DNA of 36,898 nt from Pseudomonadota bacterium (GCA_023405815.1 JAEXXM010000061.1:1-36898); one strand, 5' to 3'; shown: positions 1 to 8,095, counted from the stretch's first letter. Numbers and translations are program-made. Notes: a model not told the origin generated them from the letters alone.

Positions 1-410
1 GTCGTGACCTGCTGCTGCTGGAGAACCTTCTGCGGCACGACGGTCACCGTCTGCGGCGTGCTTTGCAGGGTTCCCGGCAGCCGTCCTAAGCCCGTGCCGC
101 TGTTGAGCGCGTTGGCGCTCTCGGCCACTGTACCGTCGCTTTGAGAGGTGGGTTGCACGGCTTGCGGCGCCGCGGTCGCCGCAGACGCAGTCGTTCCGGC
201 GGATGAAGAGGCTTTCTTCTTCTTGCTCTTAGCCTTTGGTTTTTCGGTGGCTTCCACCGTGAGCGGGGGCAGCGGGACCGCAGCATCGGCTGGTTTCGAT
301 TGGGATTCCTGCCCGGCCGCATTACCCGGGAAGAAGCCGACAAGACTGGCCGCTACACTCGCGGTTGCCGTTGCTCCCGATAGCAATGGACGCAGTACTT
401 TTGAACTCAT
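1..410 (-). CDS. TonB-dependent receptor, N-terminal part (runs off left edge)
   Basis: The reading frame opens at an ATG at 408-410 preceded by a good ribosome site (GGAGAGG) and stays open to the left edge, giving about 136 residues. It starts with a long secretion signal (basic MSSKVLRP, hydrophobic stretch, processing near NAAGQES). A TonB-box-like LPPLTVEA follows at about residue 47, then a low-complexity Lys/Ala/Ser linker (KSKKKKASSS), and finally the start of a plug domain (VTVVPQKVLQQQQ near residue 125). This order is that of outer-membrane siderophore receptors of the FhuE/FiuA/CirA type, which import ferric chelates using TonB energy. The barrel lies outside the window, so the substrate cannot be judged. 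It follows piuC and the Sel1 gene in the same direction after a 319-base gap, which supports an iron-uptake role. Confidence 0.85.
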   Translation of the reverse strand, partial: MSSKVLRPLLSGATATASVAASLVGFFPGNAAGQESQSKPADAAVPLPPLTVEATEKPKAKSKKKKASSSAGTTASAATAAPQAVQPTSQSDGTVAESANALNSGTGLGRLPGTLQSTPQTVTVVPQKVLQQQQVT

Positions 411-729
411 CTACCTCTCCTTTACGCGGCCTACAAACGCTGGAACTTGGCCAAAGGAGATGTGCGCGTCGAAAACAGCCGCTGACTCACCCACCCCCCG
501 CAGTCTCTCCGACGCGGCGGCTAGGAGGACTGCGTGGACGACTAAAGCAAACGGGGCTGGCAGGTGCGTTGCGCGAACCGGCCAAAATGTTTACTGAAAT
601 AGTCAGCATTATGGATCCGTGGCACTCGTTGCCGAAATGCATCTCGGCACGGGCGCGTGGTGACGTGCCTCTAGCGCGATGGGGCAGCAACGACGGTGGG
701 CGATAACGCAACTTACCGGGGCTCACACA
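411..729. other. Intergenic region upstream of the TonB receptor gene
   Basis: No convincing gene is seen here; the open frames are shadows. It holds an AT-rich patch at about 586-615, unlike its surroundings, which is a candidate promoter/operator for the receptor. It also holds a perfect 6-bp inverted repeat with an 8-base loop at 630-649 (TGCCGA and TCGGCA arms around aatgcatc), just after the end of the Sel1 gene in the minus direction, which could be a weak terminator or regulator site. I could not fit a Fur, Irr or RirA consensus convincingly. Confidence 0.4.
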
Positions 730-1524
730 TCATTTGCCGATCACCGGCACGCAGCCCGGCATTGGTGCAACCTCGCCGGAGGCTCGGGCTAAAGCGTCGC
801 GACCCACGTCTGCAAGGCGCTGATTGGCATGGCCGACAAGCATCATGCCTGCTTCGCGGCAGAAACGCAGTGGCGCTGAAGCGCACGATACCCCGAACCA
901 ATGCACCGCGCTGTCGATATCGCCCTCATCGGCGAGCAGACGGGCAAGGTGAAACTGGCCGCGAAAGCATCCGCGCACTGCTGCCCGCTGGTACCAAAAA
1001 CGCGCCGACGACAGCTTCACGTGGCCATTCCAGCCTTCCTCACGATAACGGCCGAGCTTGTTCATCGCCTTCGCATTACCACCGCGCGCAGCGCGCACGA
1101 ACAAGATGAGCGCTTGTGCGTAGTCCTGCCCGCACCCCCGACCATGTAGATACTGACAAGCGAGATTGTATTGTCCCCAGTCATATCCCTTATCTGCTGC
1201 GCGGCGGTACCAATAGACAGCGGCAACTGAATTGACCGGCACTCCCCACCCAAGTTCATGGCAACGGCCGACCATGTTGAGGGCCTCGGCAAAGCCCTCG
1301 CGCGCCGCACGTTCAAACCAGCGGTAAGCCGCCTCCGGGTCGCGCTTGACGCCATGACCGTTGAGCAACACGTGGCCCCAGGCGAGCTGCCCATCGGGTC
1401 TGCCCTGCACTGCTGCGCGTCGCGCCCATTGCGCCGCATATTGCGGATTTTCGATCAGTCTCATGCAGAACTCGTCCGGCGTCTGCCGGACGTAGATCGG
1501 AAAGTAGACATTGCGCGGCGTCAT
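730..1524 (-). CDS. Sel1-repeat (SLR/TPR-like) protein
   Basis: The 264-residue protein is built mainly of Sel1-like repeats of about 36 residues. Recurrent cores such as GHVLLNGHGVKRDPEAAYRW, YLHGRGCGQDYAQAL and ARFWYQRAA are visible from about residue 35 to 215. Sel1 repeats form a right-handed helical scaffold for protein-protein contacts; no catalytic motif or signal peptide is seen. The ATG at 1524 lies 3 bases after the stop of the piuC-like gene, so the two are almost certainly co-transcribed. A Sel1-repeat gene next to piuC and a TonB siderophore receptor is a known arrangement (the piuA-piuC region of Pseudomonas), so a helper role in iron uptake or in regulation of the hydroxylase is a reasonable inference. 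Confidence 0.85.
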   Translation of the reverse strand: MTPRNVYFPIYVRQTPDEFCMRLIENPQYAAQWARRAAVQGRPDGQLAWGHVLLNGHGVKRDPEAAYRWFERAAREGFAEALNMVGRCHELGWGVPVNSVAAVYWYRRAADKGYDWGQYNLACQYLHGRGCGQDYAQALILFVRAARGGNAKAMNKLGRYREEGWNGHVKLSSARFWYQRAAVRGCFRGQFHLARLLADEGDIDSAVHWFGVSCASAPLRFCREAGMMLVGHANQRLADVGRDALARASGEVAPMPGCVPVIGK

Positions 1525-1527
1525 CGG

Positions 1528-2208
1528 TCACAACTCCGCCCAGCGGCGCAGAAGGTTGTGATAGTGGCTCGTCAATCCGATCACAGCCTGATGGTCATCG
1601 GGCAGAAACGTGCGCGTCTGACGAATCGCCACGTCGAGTTCGTACAGCATCGCTCGCTGCCCGTCGTCGCGGACCATGGACTGCGTCCAGAAGAACGACG
1701 ACCAGCGGCTGCCACGAGTAATGGGCGTGACGCTGTGCAGGCTGGTGGAAGGATAAATGACGATGTGGCCCGCGGGCATCTTCACCCGATGATCGCCGTA
1801 GGTGTCGGAGATGATGAGTTCGCCGCCGTCGTAGTCCTCGATCGGCGTCAAGAATAACGTCGATGATATATCGGCACGCATTCGCAAGCCGGCACCCGGT
1901 ACTGCCCGAATGGCGCCGTCAACATGGGCGTCAAATTTCATGCCGACGTCGTATCGATTGAACATCGGCGGCAGCACACGCAGCGGCAGCGCGGCGGAAT
2001 AGAAGATTGGGTTCCGGCCGAGGGCACGCAAGATGATGTCGCCGGCCTGGATCGACGCCGGCGAGCCTTCCTGGATCTGCAAGTTGAACTTTGCGATCGC
2101 TGCCTGTTCGCCTGCTGTCGCCTTTCCATCGACCCATGCCGACTCTTCGAGTATGCGGCGAACCTCGGCGACCTCCGCGGCGGTGAGCATCTCCAATGTG
2201 ACTAGCAT
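1528..2208 (-). CDS. piuC: PKHD-type Fe(II)/2-oxoglutarate-dependent hydroxylase (PiuC/YbiX family)
   Basis: The 226-residue length is typical of the PiuC/YbiX family. The iron-binding facial triad is visible: His95 and Asp97 in FDAHVDGAI, and His158 in STSLHSVTPITRG, with Arg168 as the likely 2-oxoglutarate carboxylate ligand. The family has a double-stranded beta-helix fold and is induced by iron starvation next to TonB siderophore receptors. The native substrate is not firmly known; modification of siderophores or of receptor-linked molecules has been suggested. The start at 2208 gives the family's normal N-terminus, although the ribosome site (GAGAAA) is weak. It is the first gene of the minus-strand set that continues into the Sel1 gene and the TonB receptor. 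Iron control is expected from the family, but no Fur/Irr box is evident here. Confidence 0.92.
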   Translation of the reverse strand: MLVTLEMLTAAEVAEVRRILEESAWVDGKATAGEQAAIAKFNLQIQEGSPASIQAGDIILRALGRNPIFYSAALPLRVLPPMFNRYDVGMKFDAHVDGAIRAVPGAGLRMRADISSTLFLTPIEDYDGGELIISDTYGDHRVKMPAGHIVIYPSTSLHSVTPITRGSRWSSFFWTQSMVRDDGQRAMLYELDVAIRQTRTFLPDDHQAVIGLTSHYHNLLRRWAEL

Positions 2209-2268
2209 TTTCTCGGTTGTCTTTCGTAGCGAACGTCTGATGCAGGCTCAGAGCTACGCTAGCAAATC

Positions 2269-2281
2269 TGGTCTTAGACCA
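2269..2281. promoter_or_regulatory. Short perfect palindrome upstream of piuC
   Basis: TGGTCT-T-AGACCA is a perfect 6-1-6 inverted repeat about 60 bases upstream of the piuC start. Its position between piuC and the truncated SulP remnant would fit an operator, but no regulator can be named from the sequence. Confidence 0.25.
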
Positions 2282-2371
2282 CCGTGCGCGAAACCGACAA
2301 TAAGTTACGAGAGTCGGCCAAGATGCTTCGCCGAGTCTCGTCGGCCGTGCTCACCGTCAAGTTGACCGCCC

Positions 2372-3025
2372 GTGCGGTCGACAACAACAAGCGCGTCAAA
2401 GTCTGGCGGACGCGGCAGGCTCTCATCGTTTCTTGCCGGTGTCTTTCTGCTGTTCATGATCTTGGTGCTTGGCGCGTGGGTAAAGGTGATCCCGATGGCA
2501 GCGGTTGTCGCCATCATGATCATGGTCTCCATCGGCACATTCAGCTGGGCGTCGATCTATAACCTCAAGCATCACCCGCGCAGCTCGAGCATCGTCATGC
2601 TGGCGACCGTCACCGGCGTCGTGTTCACTCACAACCTGGCCATCGGCGTGCTGGCAGGCGTTCTGCTTTCAGGCCTGTTCTTTGCCTGGAAGGTGGCTCA
2701 AATCTTCCGGGTCACTTCGGTGTTGTCGGACGATGGCACGCATCGGACGTATCACGTCGAGGGGCAATTGTTCTTTGCCTCGGGCGATGAGTTCATGAAA
2801 GCCTTCGACTTCAAGGAGGCTTTGGAGAGAGTGACGATCGACGTCAGCCGTGCCCATATTTGGGATATTTCCAGCGTCATGGCCCTCGACATGGTGATCC
2901 TGAAACTTCGGCGAGAGGGCGCCGAAGTCGACATTCTCGGGATGAACGAAGCCAGCGAGACAATCGTCGACAAGCTGGCCATACACGATGAGCCCGGCGC
3001 ATTCGAACGCCTCATGGGCCACTAG
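2372..3025 (+). pseudogene. SulP-family anion transporter, C-terminal remnant with STAS domain
   Basis: The 217 readable residues match only the end of a SulP/SLC26 permease (normally about 500-570 residues). The recognisable part begins at SGGRGRLSSFLAGVFLL, the conserved stretch before the last transmembrane helices. It continues through helices around residues 20-50 and 75-105 and ends with a cytoplasmic STAS domain (about 112-210). Upstream of the Ser-Gly-Gly motif the sequence (about 2210-2405) shows no SulP similarity in any frame, so about two thirds of the gene is missing. No ribosome site supports the ATG at 2372. It sits 11 bases before a universal stress protein gene, the usual SulP-UspA pairing. 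It is probably a non-functional remnant, although expression of an isolated STAS fragment cannot be excluded. Confidence 0.75.
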
Positions 3026-3036
3026 GGAGCATCGCG

Positions 3037-3894
3037 ATGACCAAGATCGCCGCCTTTATTGACGCGTCGAGCTACGCACACAGCGTCTGCGACCATGCTG
3101 CGTGGGTCGCGGCGCGCATGGCGGCCTCGGTCGAGATCCTGCACGCAATCGGCAGACGCGATGGCTCTGGCGCTACGGCAGATTTTAGTGGTGCCCTCAC
3201 AGCGGACGCGCGCGATACACTGCTGGCCGAACTCTCGGATCTGGACGAGCAGAACGCAAAGCTCGCCCAGAAGCGCGGACGTCTCATCCTCGAGCAGGCC
3301 AAGACGCGGCTGAACGAAGCCGGGATCAGCGAGGTTTCGACCAAACTGCGTATCGGCGACCTCGTCGAGACGGTTCAAGAGTTCGAGGGCGGCGCAGACC
3401 TGATCGTGATTGGCAAGCGTGGTGAGGCGGCGGCCTTTGCCAAGCAGCACCTCGGATCGAATCTGGAACGCGTCGTGCGCGCCAGCCATAAGCCGGTGCT
3501 GGTAGCCTCGCGTGCCTTCAGGCCGATCAACCGCGTCCTCATCGCATTTGATGGCGGTGCGAGCGTGACCCGAGCGGTGGAGTTCCTCGCGCGCTCACAT
3601 GCTTCGTTTGCCGGACTGGACCTTCGCCTGCTCAAGGTTGGGCAATGTACCGATGACGCTGCGCGGCGCGTTGGGGACGCGGCAGGCCGGTTGCGCAGCG
3701 CCGGCTATACCGTTCAGTCGAGCTTTGTTCCCGGTGACCCGGAGGCGGAGATCGCAAGAACGGTCGAGGCGGACAAGATCGACCTGCTGGTAATGGGGGC
3801 CTATGGTCACTCGCGCATTCGGGCGCTGATTATCGGCAGCACAACAACGGCGATGATCCGCTCCTGCAAGATTCCAGTCGGGCTGTTCCGATAA
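3037..3894 (+). CDS. Universal stress protein with two UspA domains
   Basis: The 285-residue protein has two tandem Usp folds, roughly residues 1-152 and 163-285. The second domain keeps the ATP-binding signature G-2x-G-9x-G-S/T (GAYGH then IIGSTT near the C-terminus). The first domain has a degenerate version (GKRGEAAAF), a common situation in tandem Usp proteins where one half binds nucleotide. The ATG at 3037 has a good ribosome site (GGGAG, 7 bases upstream) and follows the SulP remnant by 11 bases. Such proteins are cytosolic stress factors; when paired with a SulP transporter they are thought to modulate transport. Here the transporter partner is truncated, so any role must be independent of it. 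Confidence 0.9.
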   Translation: MTKIAAFIDASSYAHSVCDHAAWVAARMAASVEILHAIGRRDGSGATADFSGALTADARDTLLAELSDLDEQNAKLAQKRGRLILEQAKTRLNEAGISEVSTKLRIGDLVETVQEFEGGADLIVIGKRGEAAAFAKQHLGSNLERVVRASHKPVLVASRAFRPINRVLIAFDGGASVTRAVEFLARSHASFAGLDLRLLKVGQCTDDAARRVGDAAGRLRSAGYTVQSSFVPGDPEAEIARTVEADKIDLLVMGAYGHSRIRALIIGSTTTAMIRSCKIPVGLFR

Positions 3895-3929
3895 GGCGCG
3901 CCACCGTTGAAGTAACTCAGCTCCTCCGG

Positions 3930-4256
3930 CTACGCCGGGCGCGGTCCGTAGAGGATCACCAACGCTCCCGCGATGCAGATCGAGGCACCGATGCTGTCCC
4001 AGCGGTCGGGCATTTTGCCCTCGACGGCCCAAAGCCACGCCAACGAGGCGGCGATATAGATCCCGCCGTAGGCTGCGTAAGCGCGGCCAGCTCCGTCGGT
4101 GTCGATTTTCGTAAGGAGCCACGCGAAAGCAATAAGGCCAGCGGTACCCGGAATGAGCCAGAGATTGGCGGAGCCCTGTCGGGCCCAGGCCCAGAACGTG
4201 AAGCATCCGGCGATTTCGAGAACCGCCGTCAGAACGAAAATGCCGATCGATGTCAT
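3930..4256 (-). CDS. ynfA: YnfA/UPF0060 family small membrane protein
   Basis: With the start at the ATG at 4256 (ribosome site GGGG 6 bases upstream) the product is 108 residues, the standard length of the UPF0060/YnfA family. An in-frame upstream start at 4313 would add an unconserved tail. Four hydrophobic segments are visible (starting at IGIFVLTAVLEIAGCF, LWLIPGTAGLIAFAWLL, GGIYIAASLAWLWAVEG and IGASICIAGALVILYG). Family members resemble half-size small multidrug transporters and lie in the inner membrane; their substrate is not firmly established. The stop codon lies within a short GC hairpin (CCGGC-tac-GCCGG, 3926-3938) that faces the convergent stress-protein gene and may help end transcription. 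Confidence 0.92.
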   Translation of the reverse strand: MTSIGIFVLTAVLEIAGCFTFWAWARQGSANLWLIPGTAGLIAFAWLLTKIDTDGAGRAYAAYGGIYIAASLAWLWAVEGKMPDRWDSIGASICIAGALVILYGPRPA

Positions 4257-4347
4257 GTATCCCCCAGACGATGAGAGGCTACTATGACATACGCTCGTCA
4301 GCGGTTGAAACACCGTCGGCGCGGCGTAACATCAAGCCTATGCAAGG

Positions 4348-4674
4348 ATGCGCACGAGACCACGGCAGATGATCTTTGCACCTCAGCGTAGTGGGTTGAG
4401 CGGGCGGAGGCTGCCGGCATTCTTTACGCTGCACGACGTCACACCGGCCGGTCCCGTCATCGGAAACTATCGGGGCCACGACATCCATCGGAACATCATC
4501 GATACCTGGAGCCGACGCTACAGCTTTATTGGCGTCGCGCCCGCAGGTCCGCAGGACGGCTACGACTTCGAGGTCCTGCAATCAAGTGAGTTCATCCTGC
4601 CGCCCGGATTGATATACCGGCTGGATCGCAAGCCGCGCACTTGGCTGGACCGGCTTTGTCGCCGAAACAAGTAG
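4348..4674 (+). CDS. Hypothetical protein
   Basis: The open frame of 108 codons (or 101 if the ATG at 4369 is used) has codon choice like its neighbours, rich in G/C-ending codons from about 4420 on. The protein is soluble, with no signal peptide or membrane segment. The middle part (NYRGHDIHRNIIDTW, then YSFIGVAPAG and GYDFEVLQSSEFILPPGLIY) looks like a small compact domain, but I do not recognise the family. It is divergent from ynfA and lies upstream of the TauE/SafE permease gene in the same direction, separated by 194 bases. The start is uncertain: the first ATG has an AAGG too close to it and the second has no clear ribosome site. Confidence 0.45.
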   Translation: MRTRPRQMIFAPQRSGLSGRRLPAFFTLHDVTPAGPVIGNYRGHDIHRNIIDTWSRRYSFIGVAPAGPQDGYDFEVLQSSEFILPPGLIYRLDRKPRTWLDRLCRRNK

Positions 4675-4868
4675 AAGCTGGCTGGCGAGCGCACCCGACT
4701 CAACTCGGCGAAGACGTGCTGGGGCGCTCCGCGAACTGGAACCGGCACGGCGCTCACTCCCGATCCTGCGCCCCAAGATCGCGGCGAATATTTTCGCCGG
4801 ACAAATCGCTCGACAACGCTCGGGCTGGCCGCTACCGATATATTGGTTTGGATATAGCGCTGGCGATC

Positions 4869-5699
4869 ATGGTTGAGGCTAACCCGAGCAGCGGCGCCCC
4901 TTCGGGTGCAGTATCCTCCTCGGCCCGTACAGGGTTCGCGTTCGGCGGTGGCGCCATTATCGGCGCCTTGGGCGGATTGATCGGGCTTGGCGGAGCAGAG
5001 TTCCGGCTTCCCCTCCTGCTGGGGGTCTTTAAGTACCGCGCCCTTGAGGCCGTCATTCTCAACAAGGCGATGAGCTTGATCGTCGTGGCGACCGCGCTGC
5101 CTTTCCGGGCGTCGACAGTGCCGCTGTCGGCTGTTGCTGCAAGCTGGCCGATTATCCTCAATCTGCTGGCAGGCAGCCTGATCGGCGCGTGGCTCGGCGC
5201 TGGCTGGGCAACACGCCTCAGCTCCCGCAGTCTCTATCGCGTTATAGCCATGATGCTGGTGCTGATCGCCGTTGCACTGCTGTTCGGCCACGGGACAGAA
5301 GCAACAGCGGCGTATCTAACTGGAGCGTCCCAAATTGCGGCCGGCGTCGGCGCAGGCTTCGCAATTGGCATCGTAGCTTCGTTGCTCGGCGTCGCTGGCG
5401 GCGAGCTTCTCATTCCGACGCTTGTCTTGCTCTTTGGAGCAGACATCAAGCTCGCCGGATCTCTGTCGCTCGCCGTCAGCTTGCCGACCATGATCGTCGG
5501 CTTCGCCCGCTATAGCCGTGATCGCAGTTTTGGGGTCCTGGCCCGCAACAAATTATTCGTCATCGTGATGGCAACAGGATCGATGGTCGGAACCTTCATC
5601 GGCGGTCGATTGCTAGAGTTGGTCCCCGATCACGTTCTGTTGCCACTACTGGCAGCGATCCTAGTGGGCTCCGCGTGGAAGGTGTGGCGTCACGAGTGA
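4869..5699 (+). CDS. TauE/SafE family permease
   Basis: From the ATG at 4869 the product has 276 residues, the usual size of the TauE/SafE (DUF81) family. It shows the family's internal duplication: GALGGLIGLGGAEFRLPLL in the first half and SLLGVAGGELLIPTLVLLFG in the second, each starting a group of four hydrophobic helices. Family members export sulfite, sulfoacetate or related organosulfur anions across the inner membrane; the substrate here is unknown. The frame is open for 76 codons further upstream (to 4641), but that stretch is polar and unlike the family. No strong ribosome site is seen before 4869. A strong hairpin follows the gene at 5748-5778. Confidence 0.85.
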   Translation: MVEANPSSGAPSGAVSSSARTGFAFGGGAIIGALGGLIGLGGAEFRLPLLLGVFKYRALEAVILNKAMSLIVVATALPFRASTVPLSAVAASWPIILNLLAGSLIGAWLGAGWATRLSSRSLYRVIAMMLVLIAVALLFGHGTEATAAYLTGASQIAAGVGAGFAIGIVASLLGVAGGELLIPTLVLLFGADIKLAGSLSLAVSLPTMIVGFARYSRDRSFGVLARNKLFVIVMATGSMVGTFIGGRLLELVPDHVLLPLLAAILVGSAWKVWRHE

Positions 5700-5747
5700 C
5701 GCGCCCAAGTGAAATGAATCAGAGCGAGAATACCGAGCTTGTGATCG

Positions 5748-5778
5748 TTCAACGGTAGCATTCCAAATGCCCGTTGAA
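5748..5778 (+). terminator. Strong nested hairpin after the TauE/SafE gene
   Basis: The arms TTCAACGG (5748-5755) and CCGTTGAA (5771-5778) enclose a second perfect stem GCATT-cca-AATGC (5758-5770). Together they form a 13-bp stem with only a 2-base bulge. It lies 49 bases after the TauE/SafE stop and 125 bases before arsR. It lacks a long T-run, so it may be a Rho-assisted terminator or a structured RNA boundary. Confidence 0.5.
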
Positions 5779-5862
5779 TTGAAGTCAGGGCAGAAAACTG
5801 AGCGGCGATGAGGGTGTGTCACGCCATCTCGCGCCGGTCATCACACGCGGCGTCTCGGCTTG

Positions 5863-5899
5863 ATGCATATCAAGGCGCGCATATGCGCCGGTCGGCATA
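5863..5899 (+). promoter_or_regulatory. Candidate ArsR-type operator/promoter region
   Basis: Immediately upstream of the arsR-like gene there is a 12-base perfect palindrome GCGCATATGCGC (5877-5888), flanked on both sides by further CATAT motifs (GCATATC near 5864 and again near 5895). AT-rich dyads of this kind right before the start codon are typical binding sites of ArsR/SmtB repressors that control their own operon. The assignment rests on position and symmetry only. Confidence 0.5.
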
Positions 5900-5902
5900 T
5901 CT

Positions 5903-6268
5903 ATGACTATGCGAAGCGACGCCAGGCCGAAAGAGAAACTCGATGCCGTTCTGGCAGCACTCGGCGAGCCAACGCGGCGCCGGGCATTACGCCTCTTGCA
6001 CACCAAGGATGAGCTTTGTGTCTGCGAACTGATGGCTGAGTTGGGTGTCTCGCAATCCCGCATGTCACGGCACATGAGTGCGCTCAAGGTGGCGGGACTG
6101 GTTCTCGACCGCCGCGATGCACAGTGGGTGCGCTACCGCCGCAATCCGGTCGTGTCCGCGGAAATTGCCGCTGTGGTCGCGAGCGTTCTTGCGGCAGACG
6201 CCCCTGCGCAGACGTCGCGAAAAGCCCGGAACCTCCCCATCAAATCAAGCGACAGGGCCCTGCCATGA
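5903..6268 (+). CDS. ArsR/SmtB-family transcriptional repressor
   Basis: The 121-residue protein has a winged-helix ArsR fold. The segment ELCVCELMAELGVSQSRMSR (about residues 36-55) holds the CxC metalloid-sensing pair at the start of the recognition-helix region, followed by HMSALKVAGLVLDRRDAQWV, the wing. Escherichia coli ArsR has ELCVCDLCTAL with three cysteines; here the third position is Met, so arsenite would be held by two thiols or by another ligand. It likely represses its own operon and releases DNA on binding As(III), Sb(III) or another thiol-reactive signal. Its stop overlaps the start of the permease gene (ATGA), showing translational coupling. A palindrome lies just upstream. 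The C-terminal 20 residues are basic and unconserved. Confidence 0.9.
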   Translation: MTMRSDARPKEKLDAVLAALGEPTRRRALRLLHTKDELCVCELMAELGVSQSRMSRHMSALKVAGLVLDRRDAQWVRYRRNPVVSAEIAAVVASVLAADAPAQTSRKARNLPIKSSDRALP

Positions 6269-7323
6269 CGGACCAAAGCTACGCCGAGCGCCAAACGTCT
6301 CCTCCAAGCGCGACGTGGTGGCTCGTTGGCGTCGGTGCCGCGCTCGCTCTCTGGATTGCCCTCTATCGTCAGCTCATCCCTTTTTCGAATTGGGCAGTTT
6401 CTATGCTGCCGATCGAGCGCGGCAGTCCTCTCGGCGAGGCCCTCGCGTTCTTCATCTATGACACCCCCAAGGTCCTGCTGCTTCTGACGTTGGTGGTCTT
6501 CGCGATGGGCGTGGTGCGCAGCTTCTTCTCACCTGAAAAGACGCGCGCCTTTCTGGCGAGCCGCGCCGAAGGCGTGGGCAACGTTGCTGCGGCCGGACTT
6601 GGTATTTTGACGCCATTCTGCTCGTGCTCGGCCATACCCTTGTTCATCGGCTTCGTCAGTGCGGGAGTGCCGCTTGGCGTGACCTTCTCGTTCCTGATCG
6701 CGGCGCCCATGATCAACGAGGTGGCGCTTGGCCTGTTGTTCGCCCTCGTCGGCTGGCAGGTGGCGCTGACTTATCTCGCCTTCGGGCTTTCGGTCGCAAT
6801 CATCGGCGGCTTCGTGATCGGGCGCCTTCAGCTTGAAAGCTGGCTCGAGCCATGGGTGCGCGACATCCGCGCCGGTGCTGTCGAGCTTCCCGAGGCAGAG
6901 ATCACGATCGTCGATCGCATCAAGGCCGGCATTGAGGCCGTCAAGGACATCGTTGGACGGGTCTGGATGTGGATCGTCGCCGGCATTGCGGCCGGCGCAC
7001 TCATCCATGGCTATGTTCCGGCCGACCTGATGGTCCGCATCATGGGTGCGGATGCCTGGTGGTCGGTCCCGGCCGCGGTCGTGCTCGGCATCCCGATGTA
7101 CACCAACGCGGCCGGCATCATCCCTGTCGTCGAGGCACTGCTAGGGAAGGGCGCGGCGCTCGGTACGACACTCGCCTTCATGATGAGCGTGATCGCGCTT
7201 TCGCTGCCCGAGATGATTATCCTGCGAAAGGTTCTCTCGGTGAAGCTGATCGCCGTCTTCGTCGCAGTCGTGGGAACGGGCATTCTCGCTGTCGGCTTCC
7301 TGTTCAACGCGCTGTTCCATTGA
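6265..7323 (+). CDS. COG0701 permease, ArsP-like
   Basis: The 352-residue inner-membrane protein has about eight hydrophobic segments and a central charged loop (about residues 205-240). The segment GLGILTPFCSCSAIPLFIGF (111-130), with Cys119 and Cys121, is the hallmark of COG0701/DUF318 permeases. In ArsP these thiols take part in efflux of trivalent methylated or aromatic arsenicals. The matching second-half motif GIPMYTNAAGIIPVVEALLG is also present. The ATG at 6265 overlaps the stop of the arsR-like gene; the frame is open further upstream, but that part is the repressor gene. The context (arsR before, CxxC mini-thioredoxin two genes later) supports export or import of a thiol-reactive metalloid or sulfur compound. 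Substrate assignment beyond the family is inference. Confidence 0.85.
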   Translation: MTDQSYAERQTSPPSATWWLVGVGAALALWIALYRQLIPFSNWAVSMLPIERGSPLGEALAFFIYDTPKVLLLLTLVVFAMGVVRSFFSPEKTRAFLASRAEGVGNVAAAGLGILTPFCSCSAIPLFIGFVSAGVPLGVTFSFLIAAPMINEVALGLLFALVGWQVALTYLAFGLSVAIIGGFVIGRLQLESWLEPWVRDIRAGAVELPEAEITIVDRIKAGIEAVKDIVGRVWMWIVAGIAAGALIHGYVPADLMVRIMGADAWWSVPAAVVLGIPMYTNAAGIIPVVEALLGKGAALGTTLAFMMSVIALSLPEMIILRKVLSVKLIAVFVAVVGTGILAVGFLFNALFH

Positions 7324-7336
7324 ACGAGGCCCACTC

Positions 7337-8071
7337 ATGACAATTGGCGCGAGAACAACCCTACGGGCATTGCCAGCGATCGTCGCTTTTGGATTGCCTT
7401 TCGGGGCGGCAGGGCCAGCAGCGGCGCAAAGCAGCGAGGGGTGGTCTCCCGGCTGGCTGACGGGCAGCGCCTATTCGCCGACATTCGAAGTGCGCGATAC
7501 CGTCAACAAGTACGGCCGCTATGCGGACAGCACGAAGACTGTCACGCTTGCCGACCTCATCAAGTTCCACGGGCATTTCTGCGGAGGGCTCGTCGAAAGC
7601 GCCGGCGCCTTGCGGGTGGCATTCGACGCCATCTTCGCAGATGGCATCATCGACCGGACGGATGTCCGCATCGCCTCCAACAACTCGGCCTGCGGTGGCG
7701 ACGTCGCATCCTATCTGACCGGCGCGCGCACGCGCTTCGGCACCCACCGGATCGATCCGCTGCTCACCGAAAGCGAGTTCGTCGTGCAGCAGATATCGAC
7801 CGGCAAGACGGTGCGCGTGCGGGTGCGGCCCGAGGCCTATCCGACGGACGTGCGCGTGCAGATGCGCAAAATTGAATCGGGCAGATTCAAGCCGCAGGAT
7901 ATCGACCACTTTCAGGATCTGCAGTGGGGCTATGCGCGCAGGATCGTCACACGGCCTTTGGCCGAGACCTTCATCCTGATCGACAGCACGGGCTACGCTT
8001 GGCCCGCGCCGCCCTGCAGGGATTACGGCACGCGGAAGGACAATGCCTACAAGTGCGTTCCTGCAAAGTGA
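7337..8071 (+). CDS. Secreted FmdE-domain protein
   Basis: The 244-residue precursor has a clear signal peptide (MTIGARTT, hydrophobic core, cleavage near AAAQ at about 31). The mature part holds an FmdE-type domain whose signature FHGHFCGGLVESAGALR begins at about residue 77, with His78, His80 and Cys82. A second conserved patch, NNSACGGDV, has Cys119. FmdE was named for a protein encoded with tungsten/molybdenum formylmethanofuran dehydrogenase; its domain binds metal through the HGHxC site. There is no methanofuran pathway here, so this is one of the periplasmic stand-alone members of unknown function. The start at 7337 has GAGG 8 bases upstream and the gene follows the permease by 13 bases. 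A role as a periplasmic metal- or metalloid-binding partner of the permease or of the downstream reductase is inference. Confidence 0.8.
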   Translation: MTIGARTTLRALPAIVAFGLPFGAAGPAAAQSSEGWSPGWLTGSAYSPTFEVRDTVNKYGRYADSTKTVTLADLIKFHGHFCGGLVESAGALRVAFDAIFADGIIDRTDVRIASNNSACGGDVASYLTGARTRFGTHRIDPLLTESEFVVQQISTGKTVRVRVRPEAYPTDVRVQMRKIESGRFKPQDIDHFQDLQWGYARRIVTRPLAETFILIDSTGYAWPAPPCRDYGTRKDNAYKCVPAK

Positions 8072-8095
8072 ACGTTGGAAAAAGGGAAGCCGACA

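Noticed and set aside
586..615. Possible Fur/Irr/RirA box before the TonB receptor
   Set aside because: The AT-rich patch has only a weak CTGA/TCAG symmetry and does not match the known consensus sequences.
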